Below, piece after piece: positions 8,249 through 17,614 of a DNA stretch of 64,000 nucleotides (position 1 is the stretch's first letter; each line of letters opens with the position of its first letter). Below the pieces are notes generated by a model. That model did not search any database. It saw only the letters and a program-made list of their open reading frames with translations, and was not told where the DNA came from. The position numbers and the translations under genes were made by a program. Origin of the DNA: Nonomuraea jabiensis (GTDB taxonomy: Bacteria > Actinomycetota > Actinomycetes > Streptosporangiales > Streptosporangiaceae). The DNA lies in NCBI RefSeq assembly GCF_014204795.1, contig NZ_JACHMB010000001.1, positions 12,800,501-12,864,500 on the forward strand. Direction: 5' to 3'.

Positions 8249-10745
8249 GGGTCCGGCGCATGCCGGCCTCGTTGCCGAGGCTGCGGTAGATGTCCCTGGC
8301 CTGCTCCAGCGGCTCCACCGCGGCCCCGCGGCCGCCCGCGTCGAGGTGCGCCTCCCCCAGGTAGCGCAGGCTCCTGGCCATCCACCACCGGTCCTCCAGC
8401 TCCTCGAACCCGCGCACCGCCCGCCGCAGCTCCCGCTCCGACTCCTCGATCCGGCCCAGCCGCGCCAGGGCCCGCCCGGCCGACACGGCGGTCCTGGCCA
8501 CCCCCCACGAGTCGCCCAGCGCGACCAGGATCTTCTCGGCCCGCCGGACGAAGTCCAGCTCGCGCAGCCCGTTGTCGGGGTCGCCGACCTCCCCGGCGGC
8601 CCGCAGGCAGCGGGCCTCCTCCCACAGCTCCCCGCGTTGCCGGAACATCTCGGAGGCCCGGTCGAGGCTGAACCCGGCCCTGGTGAACAGGTTGGCCGCC
8701 AGCCGGAGGTCGCCCGCGCGGTGCTCGGCGCGCGCCTGCGCGGCCAGCACCTCGCCGTAGACGCGCAGGGTCTGGGCCTCGGAGTAGCGGTTGCCGTCCC
8801 GCTTGAAGATCTCCAGGGCGTCTTCCAGCAGCTCCCTGGCCTCGTCGGGACGGCGTTCCGACATGCGCATCTCGGCGAGGTTGCGCTGGGTGCGGGCCAT
8901 CCACCACAGGTCTTCCTCGCCCTTGAACGCGGTGATGGCCCCGATGAGGTAGTCCTGCGCCCGGTCCAGGTGGCCGTCGCTGAACAGGGTCATGCCGATC
9001 GTGCGCATGGCCCTGGCCGCCCACCAGGACTCCCCCAGCTCCTCGAACGTCTCCAGCGCCCGCCTGGCCTCCTCCAGCGCCCGTTCCCGCAGGCCCAGGC
9101 CGCCGTGCACGGAGGCGCTGTCGAGCAGCGCGATGGCCAGCGCGCGCCGGTCGCCGGTCTGCGCGGCGGCCTCGCAGCCGAGCTCGGCGACGGCCGCCCA
9201 GTCGGCCCAGTACGCGCGCAGCGAGTGGCAGAGAGAGCAGAACGCCCTGGCCAGCCCCCAGGTCAGCTCCCACAGCCGGAGCTGGCGGGCCAGGTGGATC
9301 ATGGCGAGCAGCGTCAGCCGTTCGGCGTTGAGCCAGTCGCCGGCCCGGACCTGCCCGTCGGCGTCGGAGCGGCGCCCGCCCTTGCTCCAGTCCTGCGGCC
9401 AGCGGTTCTGCGCGGCCTCCTCGGCGCGGCGGCGGTAGCCGTAGAGGACCCGCTCGATGGCGGCCCTGCGCCGCTCGGCCTCGTCCTGCTCGGCCAGCTC
9501 CGCGGCGAACACTCTGACCAGGTCGTGCAGCCGGTAACGCATCGTGCCGGTCTGGTCGGTGCCCGAGCATTCGGCGAGCTGGGCGTCGATGAGGGCTTCG
9601 AGCTGGTCGGCGCCGTCGAGCCCGGAGCTGTCGAGCAGCTCGCCGGCCACCCAGCCGGGCACGTCGGGCGCGGTGAGCGCGCTGAGCAGGCGCAGCAGGC
9701 GGCGCTGCATGCCCGTGCAGTCGTCGTAGCTGAGCTGCACGGAGGCGCGCACGCTCTTGTCCACCGTCGGGGCCACTTCGAGCTGGTCGAGGCGGCGGCG
9801 CGTGTCGGCCAGCCGGGCGGCCATCTCGCGCATGCTCCACTGCTCGCGGGTGGCCAGCCGGGCGCCGCAGATGTTGATCGCCAGCGGCAGGTAGTCGCAC
9901 AGCCGCACGACCTCCTTGGCGGCCTCCAGGTCGTCGACGACCCGGTCGCCGCCGGCCAGCCTGGCCAGCAGCTCCACTCCGTGCGCCTCGCTGAACACGC
10001 TCAGCCGCGTGTCATGGGTGCCGTTCAGGAACAGCGGCGCTCGCGAGGTGACCAGCACCGCGCAGCCGGGCTCGGCCGGGATCAGCGCTTTGACCTGGTC
10101 GGCGTCGTGGGCGTTGTCGAGGCCGATGAGGATCCTGCGGCCCTTGGTCCAGGTCAGCCAGAGCTTGCGCAACTCGTCCAGGCCGCCGGGGTCGGTGGTC
10201 AGGCGCACGTCCAGCGCGCGCAGGAACCCGATCAGCACCTCCTCGGGGCGCACCGGGGCGTCCACGCCGCCGCGCAGGTCGGCGTAGAGCCTGCCGTCGG
10301 GGAACCAGCCGGCCATCTCGTGCGCGAACCTGGTCATCAGCGCCGACTTGCCGACGCCGCCCCGGCCGTACAGGGAGACCACGAGGGGCGGTGAGAGGCC
10401 GGAGGTCTTCCTGCGCTCGGTGAAGACCTCGCGCAGCTCGGCCAGCGCCTCGGCGCGGCCGGTGAAGTGCTCGGGGACCGGCGGCCACTGGTCGGGCGGG
10501 AGCGAGCCGGGCGCGGGCAGCGCCTGCTGCGGGGGCTCGCGCTGCTCGGTGGTGGCCCAGGTGGTCAGCCCGACGAGGACGGCCGCCGCGCCGGTCACGG
10601 CGACCTTGGCCAGCGGCGGGATCTCCCAGTCCACGGAGGCGGTCAGCACGCTCGCGGCGGCGGCCGCGAGGCCCGCGGAGACGGGCGCGGCCCATGGCAC
10701 CTTTCTGCGCCTTTTACGCGGTTTGTCAGGTAAATCCCCTGTCAA
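8220..10745 (-). CDS. Membrane-anchored STAND NTPase with TPR repeats
   Basis: An 841-aa protein if the TTG at 10745 is the start; that codon has AGGGGG six to seven bases upstream. The frame runs back to an ATG at 10805, but this falls inside a perfect transcription-terminator-like hairpin, so I reject it. Two hydrophobic segments (about residues 20-37 and 46-63) follow a basic RKRRRK stretch, then VPEHFTGRAEAL, the P-loop GRGGVGKS (127-134), ILIGLDNAHDADQV (Walker B), LVTSRAPL and LPLAINICGARLA. The C-terminal half is TPRs with repeated WWMAR motifs. It resembles AfsR-like proteins but lacks a DNA-binding domain, and probably signals from the membrane through protein contacts. Confidence 0.82.
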   Translation of the reverse strand: MTGDLPDKPRKRRRKVPWAAPVSAGLAAAAASVLTASVDWEIPPLAKVAVTGAAAVLVGLTTWATTEQREPPQQALPAPGSLPPDQWPPVPEHFTGRAEALAELREVFTERRKTSGLSPPLVVSLYGRGGVGKSALMTRFAHEMAGWFPDGRLYADLRGGVDAPVRPEEVLIGFLRALDVRLTTDPGGLDELRKLWLTWTKGRRILIGLDNAHDADQVKALIPAEPGCAVLVTSRAPLFLNGTHDTRLSVFSEAHGVELLARLAGGDRVVDDLEAAKEVVRLCDYLPLAINICGARLATREQWSMREMAARLADTRRRLDQLEVAPTVDKSVRASVQLSYDDCTGMQRRLLRLLSALTAPDVPGWVAGELLDSSGLDGADQLEALIDAQLAECSGTDQTGTMRYRLHDLVRVFAAELAEQDEAERRRAAIERVLYGYRRRAEEAAQNRWPQDWSKGGRRSDADGQVRAGDWLNAERLTLLAMIHLARQLRLWELTWGLARAFCSLCHSLRAYWADWAAVAELGCEAAAQTGDRRALAIALLDSASVHGGLGLRERALEEARRALETFEELGESWWAARAMRTIGMTLFSDGHLDRAQDYLIGAITAFKGEEDLWWMARTQRNLAEMRMSERRPDEARELLEDALEIFKRDGNRYSEAQTLRVYGEVLAAQARAEHRAGDLRLAANLFTRAGFSLDRASEMFRQRGELWEEARCLRAAGEVGDPDNGLRELDFVRRAEKILVALGDSWGVARTAVSAGRALARLGRIEESERELRRAVRGFEELEDRWWMARSLRYLGEAHLDAGGRGAAVEPLEQARDIYRSLGNEAGMRRTLELLRRAGP

Positions 10746-10772
10746 CGAACACCCCCTATGGGGATTCAAACC

Positions 10773-10806
10773 GATGGGGTACGGCTTGCGCCAGCCGTAC
10801 CCCATC
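10773..10806 (-). terminator. Strong hairpin terminator after the M6 protease gene
   Basis: A perfect 14-bp stem (GATGGGGTACGGCT at 10773-10786 with its complement at 10793-10806) and a 6-nt loop. It lies 10 bp past the stop of the M6 protease gene and just before the STAND gene's ribosome-binding site, so it separates the two minus-strand genes. Confidence 0.8.
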
Positions 10807-10815
10807 GTTCATCTG

Positions 10816-12918
10816 TCAGCCGATCACATGACAGGTGGCCGTCGCCGTCTTGCTCGGGTCGCTCTCCGAGGTGGCGGTGAGCTTGACCCTGGCCAGGCGG
10901 TCGCCGCCGGACTCGCGCACGGCGTTCACGGTGACGAGGTCCTGCTTGCCGAACGCGACGGAGGCCAGCGCGTTCGGGAGCTGGGCGGTCCAGCCCTTGC
11001 CCTGGACCTCGGCCTTGAGCCGGTAGACGTCGGAGTTCAGGTAGGCGCTGACGTCCTCCGGGTGCTGCCCCTGCGCCGGGGCCGCCTTGCCGGTGTTGAA
11101 CAGCGGGAACTTGCAGGTGGAGATGTTCTTGCCGGCGGGCAGGCCGGCCGAGGGAATCAGCTTGACGCCGCGCTTCTGCGGGCCCGCGCCGTCGAGCGAG
11201 CGGATGGCGACCGTGTAGGACAGCTCGCCGGCGCGGTCGCGCTTGACGTCGGTGACGTAGAAGTGCAGGCGGTTGGCCTGGTCGACGTACTCGTACTCGC
11301 TGCCGGAGTCCGTGCCCGCGTGGAAGAGGGCGTCGGAGAGCTGGCGGTAGTCGCCGACCGTGATCGGCACCTTGGTCCCGTCGGGCAGCACGTAGTCGGT
11401 CATGCCGATGTCCTGCGGGTTCGCGTCGATCACCCACTCGAACGGGGACCGGTCCTGGTTCTTGGTCTTGGCCAGCAGGACGCCGGAGTCGGGCGTGAAG
11501 GAGTCGGTGCCGACGCGGTCCACGACCTCGACCGTGTAGTTCTCGTAGCCGCCGCCGTCACACAGCGGGTTCGTGGTGACGTCGCAGGCGGGGCTCTTGT
11601 CGCCGGTGTCGAAGGAGATGTTGACGCCGGACAGCTCGTTCTTGCCCGGCTGGATCGCGCGGGCCAGGACCCTGGCGGTGACCAGGCCCGACTCGTCGAG
11701 CGCCTCTCGCGAGAGGCGTAAGACGTTCTGCTCGTCCACCATCTCCAGCTTGATCTTGTTGCGCAGCATGTGCTGGGCGCCCATGGAGGCGCCCGCGGTC
11801 GGCGGGATCAGCCAGCGGGAGTGCGGGCCGCCGGGGCCGTTGAAGCTGCCGCGGCTGAGCATCTCCCAGATGCCCGTGTACGCCCTGCGCGCCGGCACGC
11901 CGTAGGGGTTGTTGTAGTTGTCGGCGATGCCCATGATGTGGCTCAGCTCGTGGGCGTAGACGGCCATGCCCGAGCTCTCGGCCTGGACCGAGTCGATGCC
12001 GAAGCGGGCGTTCGGCCAGAAGTTGGAGCCGGCCTGCCAGGAGGTCCAGTCGACGTAGCGGGTGTCCACCCAGTTGGGCAGCGCGGGGTCCGGCGGGCCC
12101 CACTCGTCCGGCACGTCCTCCTTGGTCGGGAACTTCATCATCCCGAACTCCTGCCAGGTGGACGACTCGTCCTGGCCCGCGCTCAGGTAGAAGACGAAGT
12201 CGAACTGCTTGGCCACCTCCTCGCCGACGGCGGCGATCCAGGCGGCGTTGCCCTCGGTACGCAGGTTCTTGGTGCAGTTGTCGCCCGCCGGGCAGCCGGT
12301 GCCGCCCTGGAACTCCATCGCGTACTCGTGGTCCTTGCCCGACAGCGTGTAGGGCCCGAAACCGGCCAGCTCCACCCCGTACCTGCCGCCCGAGTCCTCC
12401 ATCCAGTACTCGTGGATGGTGTGACCCTTGTTGAGGTCGTTCGGGGTGTTGAGGAAGTCCTGGTAGAACTTGGCCACCTGGTCGCGCGGGACGTCGTGGG
12501 CCTCGGCGCTCGGGTTCGAGTAGATCGTCGAGCCCTTGGGCTGCGTCACCACGAACGGCTGGTTCGGGTAGTCGAGCAGCACGAGCGCGCCCTTGAACGT
12601 GCGCTTCGACCCCTTGACGGCGGGGTCGTTCCACTTGGTGCCGGGCGGCCGTTTGTAGTCCGCCCATGTCATGTTGTCGGGGTTCTCCCAGTTCTGCGGA
12701 TCGATCGGCTTGATGCCGCCGGCTGGGCGGGAGCGCAGGGCCTGGGCGTCGGCGGGTTCGTCGCGCTGCCAGGGCTGCGTTTGCGGCCAGTGGTTCTGCC
12801 GCCACGGGTACTCGGGATCGGTGGGGGGTGCTGCGGAAGCAGGGGTCGCCATCAGGCTCACCGGGATCAGCACGATGGCCGCCAGCAAACCCTTCAGCAG
12901 CTTCTTCGGGGCAATCAC
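10816..12918 (-). CDS. Secreted M6-family (immune inhibitor A-like) metalloprotease
   Basis: A 700-aa protein. Residues 1-29 are a Sec signal peptide (KK, hydrophobic core, ATPASA cleavage site). The zinc motif HELSH is at residues 323-327 in YAHELSHIMGIADNYN, which is the M6 signature. It should be an exported zinc protease. The C-terminal 250 residues look like a beta-rich accessory region. GTG 12918 has no clear ribosome-binding site, and a TATACC at about 10 bases upstream makes a leaderless transcript possible. It ends in the strong hairpin at 10773-10806. Confidence 0.9.
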   Translation of the reverse strand: MIAPKKLLKGLLAAIVLIPVSLMATPASAAPPTDPEYPWRQNHWPQTQPWQRDEPADAQALRSRPAGGIKPIDPQNWENPDNMTWADYKRPPGTKWNDPAVKGSKRTFKGALVLLDYPNQPFVVTQPKGSTIYSNPSAEAHDVPRDQVAKFYQDFLNTPNDLNKGHTIHEYWMEDSGGRYGVELAGFGPYTLSGKDHEYAMEFQGGTGCPAGDNCTKNLRTEGNAAWIAAVGEEVAKQFDFVFYLSAGQDESSTWQEFGMMKFPTKEDVPDEWGPPDPALPNWVDTRYVDWTSWQAGSNFWPNARFGIDSVQAESSGMAVYAHELSHIMGIADNYNNPYGVPARRAYTGIWEMLSRGSFNGPGGPHSRWLIPPTAGASMGAQHMLRNKIKLEMVDEQNVLRLSREALDESGLVTARVLARAIQPGKNELSGVNISFDTGDKSPACDVTTNPLCDGGGYENYTVEVVDRVGTDSFTPDSGVLLAKTKNQDRSPFEWVIDANPQDIGMTDYVLPDGTKVPITVGDYRQLSDALFHAGTDSGSEYEYVDQANRLHFYVTDVKRDRAGELSYTVAIRSLDGAGPQKRGVKLIPSAGLPAGKNISTCKFPLFNTGKAAPAQGQHPEDVSAYLNSDVYRLKAEVQGKGWTAQLPNALASVAFGKQDLVTVNAVRESGGDRLARVKLTATSESDPSKTATATCHVIG

Positions 12919-13024
12919 GGATTGACGGTATAGACGATATTGACGGAGATCACCGATCAGCTGTAGGGAAGAACCGTAGCGGTCTTTCCGACAATTGTTG
13001 AAATATCCACGTAAAGGTGTTGTT

Positions 13025-14194
13025 GTGGCGGATCTCCAGCGGACCGTGGACGAGCTCGCCGCCCGTCTCGGCCGCCCCCTGCTGCTCGAGGACCGCGTGC
13101 AACGCGTCGTGGCCTACAGCGAGCAGAACGGCGCCATGGACGACATCCGCCGCGACTCGATCCTCCGCCGCAGCACCACCCCCGAGGTGCGGCAATGGTT
13201 CCGGGCCGCCGGCGTGCACGAGGCGACCGGGCCCGTGCGCACCCCTGGCGCGCCGCACTTCGGCCTGCTGCCGCGGGTGTGCGTCCCGGTACGGCACGCG
13301 GACGCGCTGCTCGGCTTCCTGTGGTTCGTCGACGCGGAGCCGGCCATGTCCGACGCCGAGATCGCCGAGGCCCTGGCCGCCGCCCCGGCGCTCGCGCTGG
13401 CCCTGTTCCACGAGAGCCTGGCCAGCGGGCTGGCCTCCCACCGGGAGCTGGAGGCGGTCACCGGGCTGCTGGCGGGCGAGCGGGACGCGGCCAGGCAGCT
13501 CATCGAGGCGGGCGCGTTCCCACAGGCGCAGCCGGTGACCGTGCTGGTGGCCAAGCCGCGCGGGGCCGAGCCGGACGAGGCGCTCAGGCTGGGGCTGGAG
13601 CAGGGGCTGCTGGCGCTGCGGCGGCGGCTGAGCGGTCACCATCCGCTGCACCTGGTCCGCTACGACCACGCCGTGCTGCTGACCGCCGGGCCGCCGGCCT
13701 CCCCCGACGAGTTGCACGCGGCCCTGCCGGTGCCGGTGGTGGTCGGGGTGGGGCGGACCAGGCCGGCGCTGGCGGAGGCGGCGGAGTCGTACCGGGAGGC
13801 CAGGCACGCGGCGGAGGTGACCTCGCGGGTGCCCGGGCTCGGGCGCACGGCCGAGTGGGCGCGGCTCGGCGTCTACCGGATGCTCACCCAGCTGCCCGGC
13901 CAGGAGCTGCACCCGGGGCTGGAAGGGCTGCTGGCGGACGCCCAGTACCTGCCGCTGCTGGAGACCCTGGAGACCTACCTGGACCTGGCCGGGAGCGCGG
14001 TCGCCACCTCGCGGGCGCTGCGGCTGCACCGGACGTCCCTGTACTACCGGCTGCAGCGGGTGGAGGAGCTCGCCCGTACCGACCTCAAGGACGGGGGTGA
14101 GCGGCTCGCGCTGCACCTGAGCCTGAAACTCGCCCGCCTCTCCGGTCGATACTTACCGAGAGAATCACAGAATTTGTCCTCATTGAGAACCTGA
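13025..14194 (+). CDS. PucR/CdaR-type helix-turn-helix regulator
   Basis: A 389-aa protein. The N-terminal 140 residues look like a GAF-like sensor; a central GGDEF-like region follows; the C-terminus holds the PucR HTH: LLETLETYLDLAGS, then ALRLHRTSLYYRLQRVEEL. Regulators of this class often control purine, amino-acid or nitrogen catabolism. I chose GTG 13025 because AAAGGTG precedes it; an in-frame TTG at 12995 is possible but sits on the palindrome ACAATTGT (12991-12998), a candidate operator between this gene and the divergent M6 protease. The amidohydrolase-like gene follows 43 bp downstream, so the two are probably linked in function. Confidence 0.82.
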   Translation: MADLQRTVDELAARLGRPLLLEDRVQRVVAYSEQNGAMDDIRRDSILRRSTTPEVRQWFRAAGVHEATGPVRTPGAPHFGLLPRVCVPVRHADALLGFLWFVDAEPAMSDAEIAEALAAAPALALALFHESLASGLASHRELEAVTGLLAGERDAARQLIEAGAFPQAQPVTVLVAKPRGAEPDEALRLGLEQGLLALRRRLSGHHPLHLVRYDHAVLLTAGPPASPDELHAALPVPVVVGVGRTRPALAEAAESYREARHAAEVTSRVPGLGRTAEWARLGVYRMLTQLPGQELHPGLEGLLADAQYLPLLETLETYLDLAGSAVATSRALRLHRTSLYYRLQRVEELARTDLKDGGERLALHLSLKLARLSGRYLPRESQNLSSLRT

Positions 14195-14237
14195 CAGGGC
14201 TCGCACGCCCTGGAGGGATGATCCGACGGGAGTGCCG

Positions 14238-15275
14238 ATGCCGCCTGCGAAGCGTGCCGGTCCGGTCCTGAACAGGCGCGCGCCCATGCCCGTCGTGATT
14301 CATTCCGCCCCGCTCGTGCTGCCCGTCTGCGCCGATCCCATCCGCGACGGGGCCGTGGCGTTCAAGGGCGACCGGGTGGTCGAGGTGGGCACGCGGGCCT
14401 CGGTGACCGCGTCCTTCCCCGCCGCCGAGGAGCTGCGCTGGACCGGCATGATCGTGGCCGGGCTGGTCGACGCCCGCGCCGCCGGGTCCGTCTCCAGGCT
14501 CGCCGCCGGGCCAGGGGTGACGGCCCGGGCGGGCGTGGTCACCGAACTGGCCGAGCCGGCCGGGGTGCCCGGGATCTCGTACGTCGAGGTGACCAGCGCG
14601 AGCGAGGAGGAGTGGGAGACCCGCGGGCGGGACGCGGTGATCACGGCGATCCGCGAGGTCGACCGGCCCTGCGCGGTGGGGATCGCGGCGCACACGCCCG
14701 ACCCGCAGGTGCTGGAGGACGTGGCGGTGCTGGCCAGGACGTTCGGGCTGCGGCTGCTGGTCGATCTGGACCGGCACTCCCCCGCCGCCCTGGACGAGGC
14801 CGGGGTGCTGGGGCCGCTGTGCCACGTGGCGGTCTCCCGGCCCCTGGACCCCGGGGAGCGCAAGCTGCTGCGGCTGCGCAGGACCGTGGTGGCCGTCTGC
14901 GCCTCGCCCGCCCCCGACGTGCTGGCCCTGCTCGACGAGGGCAACACCGTCGCCCTCGGTACCGGGGCCGGCGGCGGTCCGGCCGGCGGCAGCGGCGGGG
15001 TGCTCGAAGTGGCGCGGGGCATCCGGCAGCACGCCCGCGAGCTCGGGCTGCGGACCCGGGGGCTGGACGGCAGGCTGGTGGCGGCCGCGACCATGGGCGG
15101 GGCCCGGGCGCTGGGGATGGACCGGGGCAAGGGGCGCATCGGGTCGCTGGCCCCGGGGACTCGCGCCGACTTCGCCGTCTTCGACGCCCGCGGGCGCTAC
15201 CCGTACACCGCGCTCCTGGCCCAGCCGCCCTGCCTCGGCACCGTCATCGGCGGCACCGTGCTCCCCGCCGCCTGA
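14238..15275 (+). CDS. Amidohydrolase-like protein lacking canonical metal ligands
   Basis: A 345-aa protein with the overall plan of the amidohydrolase superfamily: a small N-terminal beta-sandwich (GAVAFKGDRVVEVGT), a central region, and the characteristic C-terminal RLVAAATMGGARALGMD, GRIGSLAPGTRADFAVFD. However, at the place of the HxH metal site it reads MIVAGLVDARAAGS instead of PGxVNAHTH, and the late Asp site reads VALGTGAGG. It therefore probably has no metal-dependent hydrolase activity; nearest active relatives would be the aminodeoxyfutalosine or guanine deaminase type. ATG 14238 has GGGAG five bases before it; ATG 14286 is an alternative. It sits after the PucR regulator. Confidence 0.75.
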   Translation: MPPAKRAGPVLNRRAPMPVVIHSAPLVLPVCADPIRDGAVAFKGDRVVEVGTRASVTASFPAAEELRWTGMIVAGLVDARAAGSVSRLAAGPGVTARAGVVTELAEPAGVPGISYVEVTSASEEEWETRGRDAVITAIREVDRPCAVGIAAHTPDPQVLEDVAVLARTFGLRLLVDLDRHSPAALDEAGVLGPLCHVAVSRPLDPGERKLLRLRRTVVAVCASPAPDVLALLDEGNTVALGTGAGGGPAGGSGGVLEVARGIRQHARELGLRTRGLDGRLVAAATMGGARALGMDRGKGRIGSLAPGTRADFAVFDARGRYPYTALLAQPPCLGTVIGGTVLPAA

Positions 15276-15284
15276 ACGACCGCG

Positions 15285-15704
15285 TCAGCGGAACTGGGAC
15301 TCCACCAGGCCCAGCAGGTCGCGGAGCTGGTCGCGCTGCTCCTCCGTCAGGACCGCGAACAGGTCCTGGCCCGCGTCCCGGCGGGCCTCGCGGGCCCGCT
15401 CGGCCATCCGGCGGCCCTCAGGGGTGATCACCACCAGCGTGGAGCGGCGGTTGGCGGGATCCACCTCGCGGCGCGCCAGCCCGGCCTCCTCCAGCGCGTC
15501 CACCACCGGCGTGAGCGAGCGCGGCACGATCCGCAGCTCGTCGGCCAGCCGCACCATCCGCAGCGGCTCCGGGGCCTCGGCGAGCGCCCGCAGGGCCCGC
15601 GCCTGCCCCGGGTTGAGCCCCAGCGGGACCAGCCGGTCCACGTACCCGCGCCGCAACCGCCGGCTGACGAGGTGCAAGAGCTCGGCGAGCTCCTTTTCTC
15701 CCAT
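15285..15704 (-). CDS. MarR family transcriptional regulator
   Basis: A 139-aa winged-helix protein: helix-turn-helix segment MVRLADELRIVPRSLTPVVDALEEAGLARRE, wing DPANRRSTLVVITPEG, and dimerisation helices at both ends. It is divergent from the ABC exporter gene starting at 15775, with 70 bp between the starts. The classical expectation is that it represses itself and the exporter until it binds a small ligand. It converges on the amidohydrolase-like gene with 9 bp between the stops. Confidence 0.92.
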   Translation of the reverse strand: MGEKELAELLHLVSRRLRRGYVDRLVPLGLNPGQARALRALAEAPEPLRMVRLADELRIVPRSLTPVVDALEEAGLARREVDPANRRSTLVVITPEGRRMAERAREARRDAGQDLFAVLTEEQRDQLRDLLGLVESQFR

Positions 15705-15774
15705 GTCGATAAGTTTAGCCGGAACAAATATGAGTTAACCTCTGTTTGAGTGGACATCTGAAAGGAGGCGCCAC
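15705..15774. promoter_or_regulatory. Divergent promoter/operator region of the MarR and ABC exporter genes
   Basis: This 70-bp region is clearly richer in A and T than its surroundings. It contains the palindrome GTTAAC (15734-15739) within TGAGTTAACCTC and ends with the strong ribosome-binding site AAAGGAGG (15761-15768). It is the natural place for a MarR operator; no footprint-quality motif can be assigned. Confidence 0.4.
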
Positions 15775-17508
15775 TTGGCGGAGGAACCACGCGCGCCCCT
15801 CGGGCGCATCATCAAGCTGTTCCGTCCCTACCGCGGCCGCCTGGCCCTGGTGGGCTCCCTCATCCTGCTGTCGTCGCTGGTGTCGCTGGCCTCGCCCTTC
15901 CTGCTGCGCGAGGTGCTGGACGTGGCGATCCCGGCCAGGGACGCCGGCCTGCTCGCGCTGCTGGCCCTGGGCATGATCGCGGTGGCGGTCACCACCAGCG
16001 TGTTCGACGTCGTGCAGACGCTGATCTCCACCACCGTGGGCCAGCGGGTGATGCACGACCTGCGCATCGCCGTTTATGGCCACCTGCAGCGCATGTCGCT
16101 GGCGTTCTTCACCCGCACGAGGACCGGCGAGGTCCAGTCGCGCATCGCCAACGACATCGGTGGCATGCAGTCGGTCGTCACCTCGACCGCCTCCTCCCTC
16201 GTCTCCAACCTCACCACCGTGATCGCCACGATCGTCGCCATGGTCGCGCTCGACTGGCGGCTGACGGTCGTCTCGCTCCTGCTCATGCCGGTGTTCGTGT
16301 GGATCAGCCGCAAGGTGGGCACCGAGCGCAAGCGCATCACCAACGAGCGCCAGCGCAAGCTGGCGAGCATCGCCTCCATGGTCCAGGAGTCGCTGTCGAT
16401 CAGCGGCATCCTGCTCGGCCGCACCATGGGCCGCTCCGACGGGCTGACCGAGCGCTTCGGCCGGGCCTCCGACGAGCTGGCCGACCTCGGCGTGCGCACG
16501 AGCATGGCGGGACGCTGGCGGCAGTCGTCCATCCAGATCGTCATGGCGGCCATGCCCGCGGTGATCTACTGGGCCGTCGGCCACACGGGCGCGATCTCGG
16601 TCGGCACGCTGGTGGCCTTCACGACCCTGCAGACCAGCCTGTTCAGGCCGATGGTCTCGCTGCTGCGGCTGGGCGTCGAGGTGCAGACCTCGCTGGCGCT
16701 GTTCGGGCGGATCTTCGAGTATCTGGACCTGCCGGTGGACATCCGCCCCGGCACGCGGGAGCTGAAGGACGTGCGCGGCGAGGTCCGCTTCGAGGACGTC
16801 GACTTCTCGTACGGCGAGACCCCCACCCTCACCGGCGTGGACCTCAAGGTCCCGGCGGGCGCCAGCCTGGCGATCGTGGGCGAGACCGGCTCGGGCAAGA
16901 CCACGCTCAGCTACCTGCTGCCCAGGCTCTACGACGTCACCGGCGGGCGGGTCACGATCGACGGGGTGGACGTGCGGGAGCTGACGTTCGAGACGCTGAG
17001 CGAGGCGGTCGGCGTCGTTTCGCAGGAGACGTACCTCTTCCACGCCTCGATCGCCGACAACCTGCGCTTCGCCAAGCCGTCGGCCACCGACGAGGAGCTG
17101 GAGGCGGCGGCGCGGGCCGCGCGCATCCACGACCACATCGCCTCGCTGCCCGACGGCTACGACACGCTGGTGGGCGAGCGCGGCTACCGGTTCTCCGGCG
17201 GCGAGAAGCAGCGCCTGGCCATCGCGCGCACGCTGCTGCGCGACCCGCCGGTGCTGGTCCTCGACGAGGCCACCAGCGCGCTGGACACGCAGACCGAGCG
17301 GGCCGTGCAGGAGGCGCTCGACACGCTGGCGCGGGGCCGTACGACCATCACGATCGCGCACCGGCTGTCCACGGTCCGCGACGCGGACCAGATCGTCGTG
17401 CTGGACGGCGGGAAGATCGTCGAGCGCGGCACCCACGACGAGCTGATGGCCCGCGCCGGTCACTACGCCGCGCTGGTGAGCAGGGATCACCCGCTCGAAC
17501 TCGTTTAA
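15775..17508 (+). CDS. ABC exporter, fused membrane and ATPase domains
   Basis: A 577-aa half-transporter. Six transmembrane helices lie in the first 310 residues; the nucleotide-binding domain has Walker A GETGSGKTT (369-377), signature FSGGEKQRLAIA, Walker B VLVLDEATSALD and the H-loop IAHRLST. It should work as a dimer pumping lipids, drugs or peptides outwards. The TTG start at 15775 is fixed by AAAGGAGG six bases upstream. The divergent MarR gene suggests induction by a toxic substrate. An MFS pump gene follows 106 bp downstream. Confidence 0.93.
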   Translation: MAEEPRAPLGRIIKLFRPYRGRLALVGSLILLSSLVSLASPFLLREVLDVAIPARDAGLLALLALGMIAVAVTTSVFDVVQTLISTTVGQRVMHDLRIAVYGHLQRMSLAFFTRTRTGEVQSRIANDIGGMQSVVTSTASSLVSNLTTVIATIVAMVALDWRLTVVSLLLMPVFVWISRKVGTERKRITNERQRKLASIASMVQESLSISGILLGRTMGRSDGLTERFGRASDELADLGVRTSMAGRWRQSSIQIVMAAMPAVIYWAVGHTGAISVGTLVAFTTLQTSLFRPMVSLLRLGVEVQTSLALFGRIFEYLDLPVDIRPGTRELKDVRGEVRFEDVDFSYGETPTLTGVDLKVPAGASLAIVGETGSGKTTLSYLLPRLYDVTGGRVTIDGVDVRELTFETLSEAVGVVSQETYLFHASIADNLRFAKPSATDEELEAAARAARIHDHIASLPDGYDTLVGERGYRFSGGEKQRLAIARTLLRDPPVLVLDEATSALDTQTERAVQEALDTLARGRTTITIAHRLSTVRDADQIVVLDGGKIVERGTHDELMARAGHYAALVSRDHPLELV

Positions 17509-17614
17509 ACTTCAAACGGACGTGTCCTGCCTCACACTTTGGCCAGACCGGAATCTCCCCCCGCGAGCGCCGCGTTTGACCCCCCGGTGTATCTCGAAGG
17601 CTAGGACCCCCGTT

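Noticed and set aside
10743..10805. ATG 10805 as the start of the second STAND gene
   Set aside because: The first twelve codons would be one arm and loop of a perfect 14-bp terminator hairpin. The TTG at 10745 has AGGGGG at the right distance.
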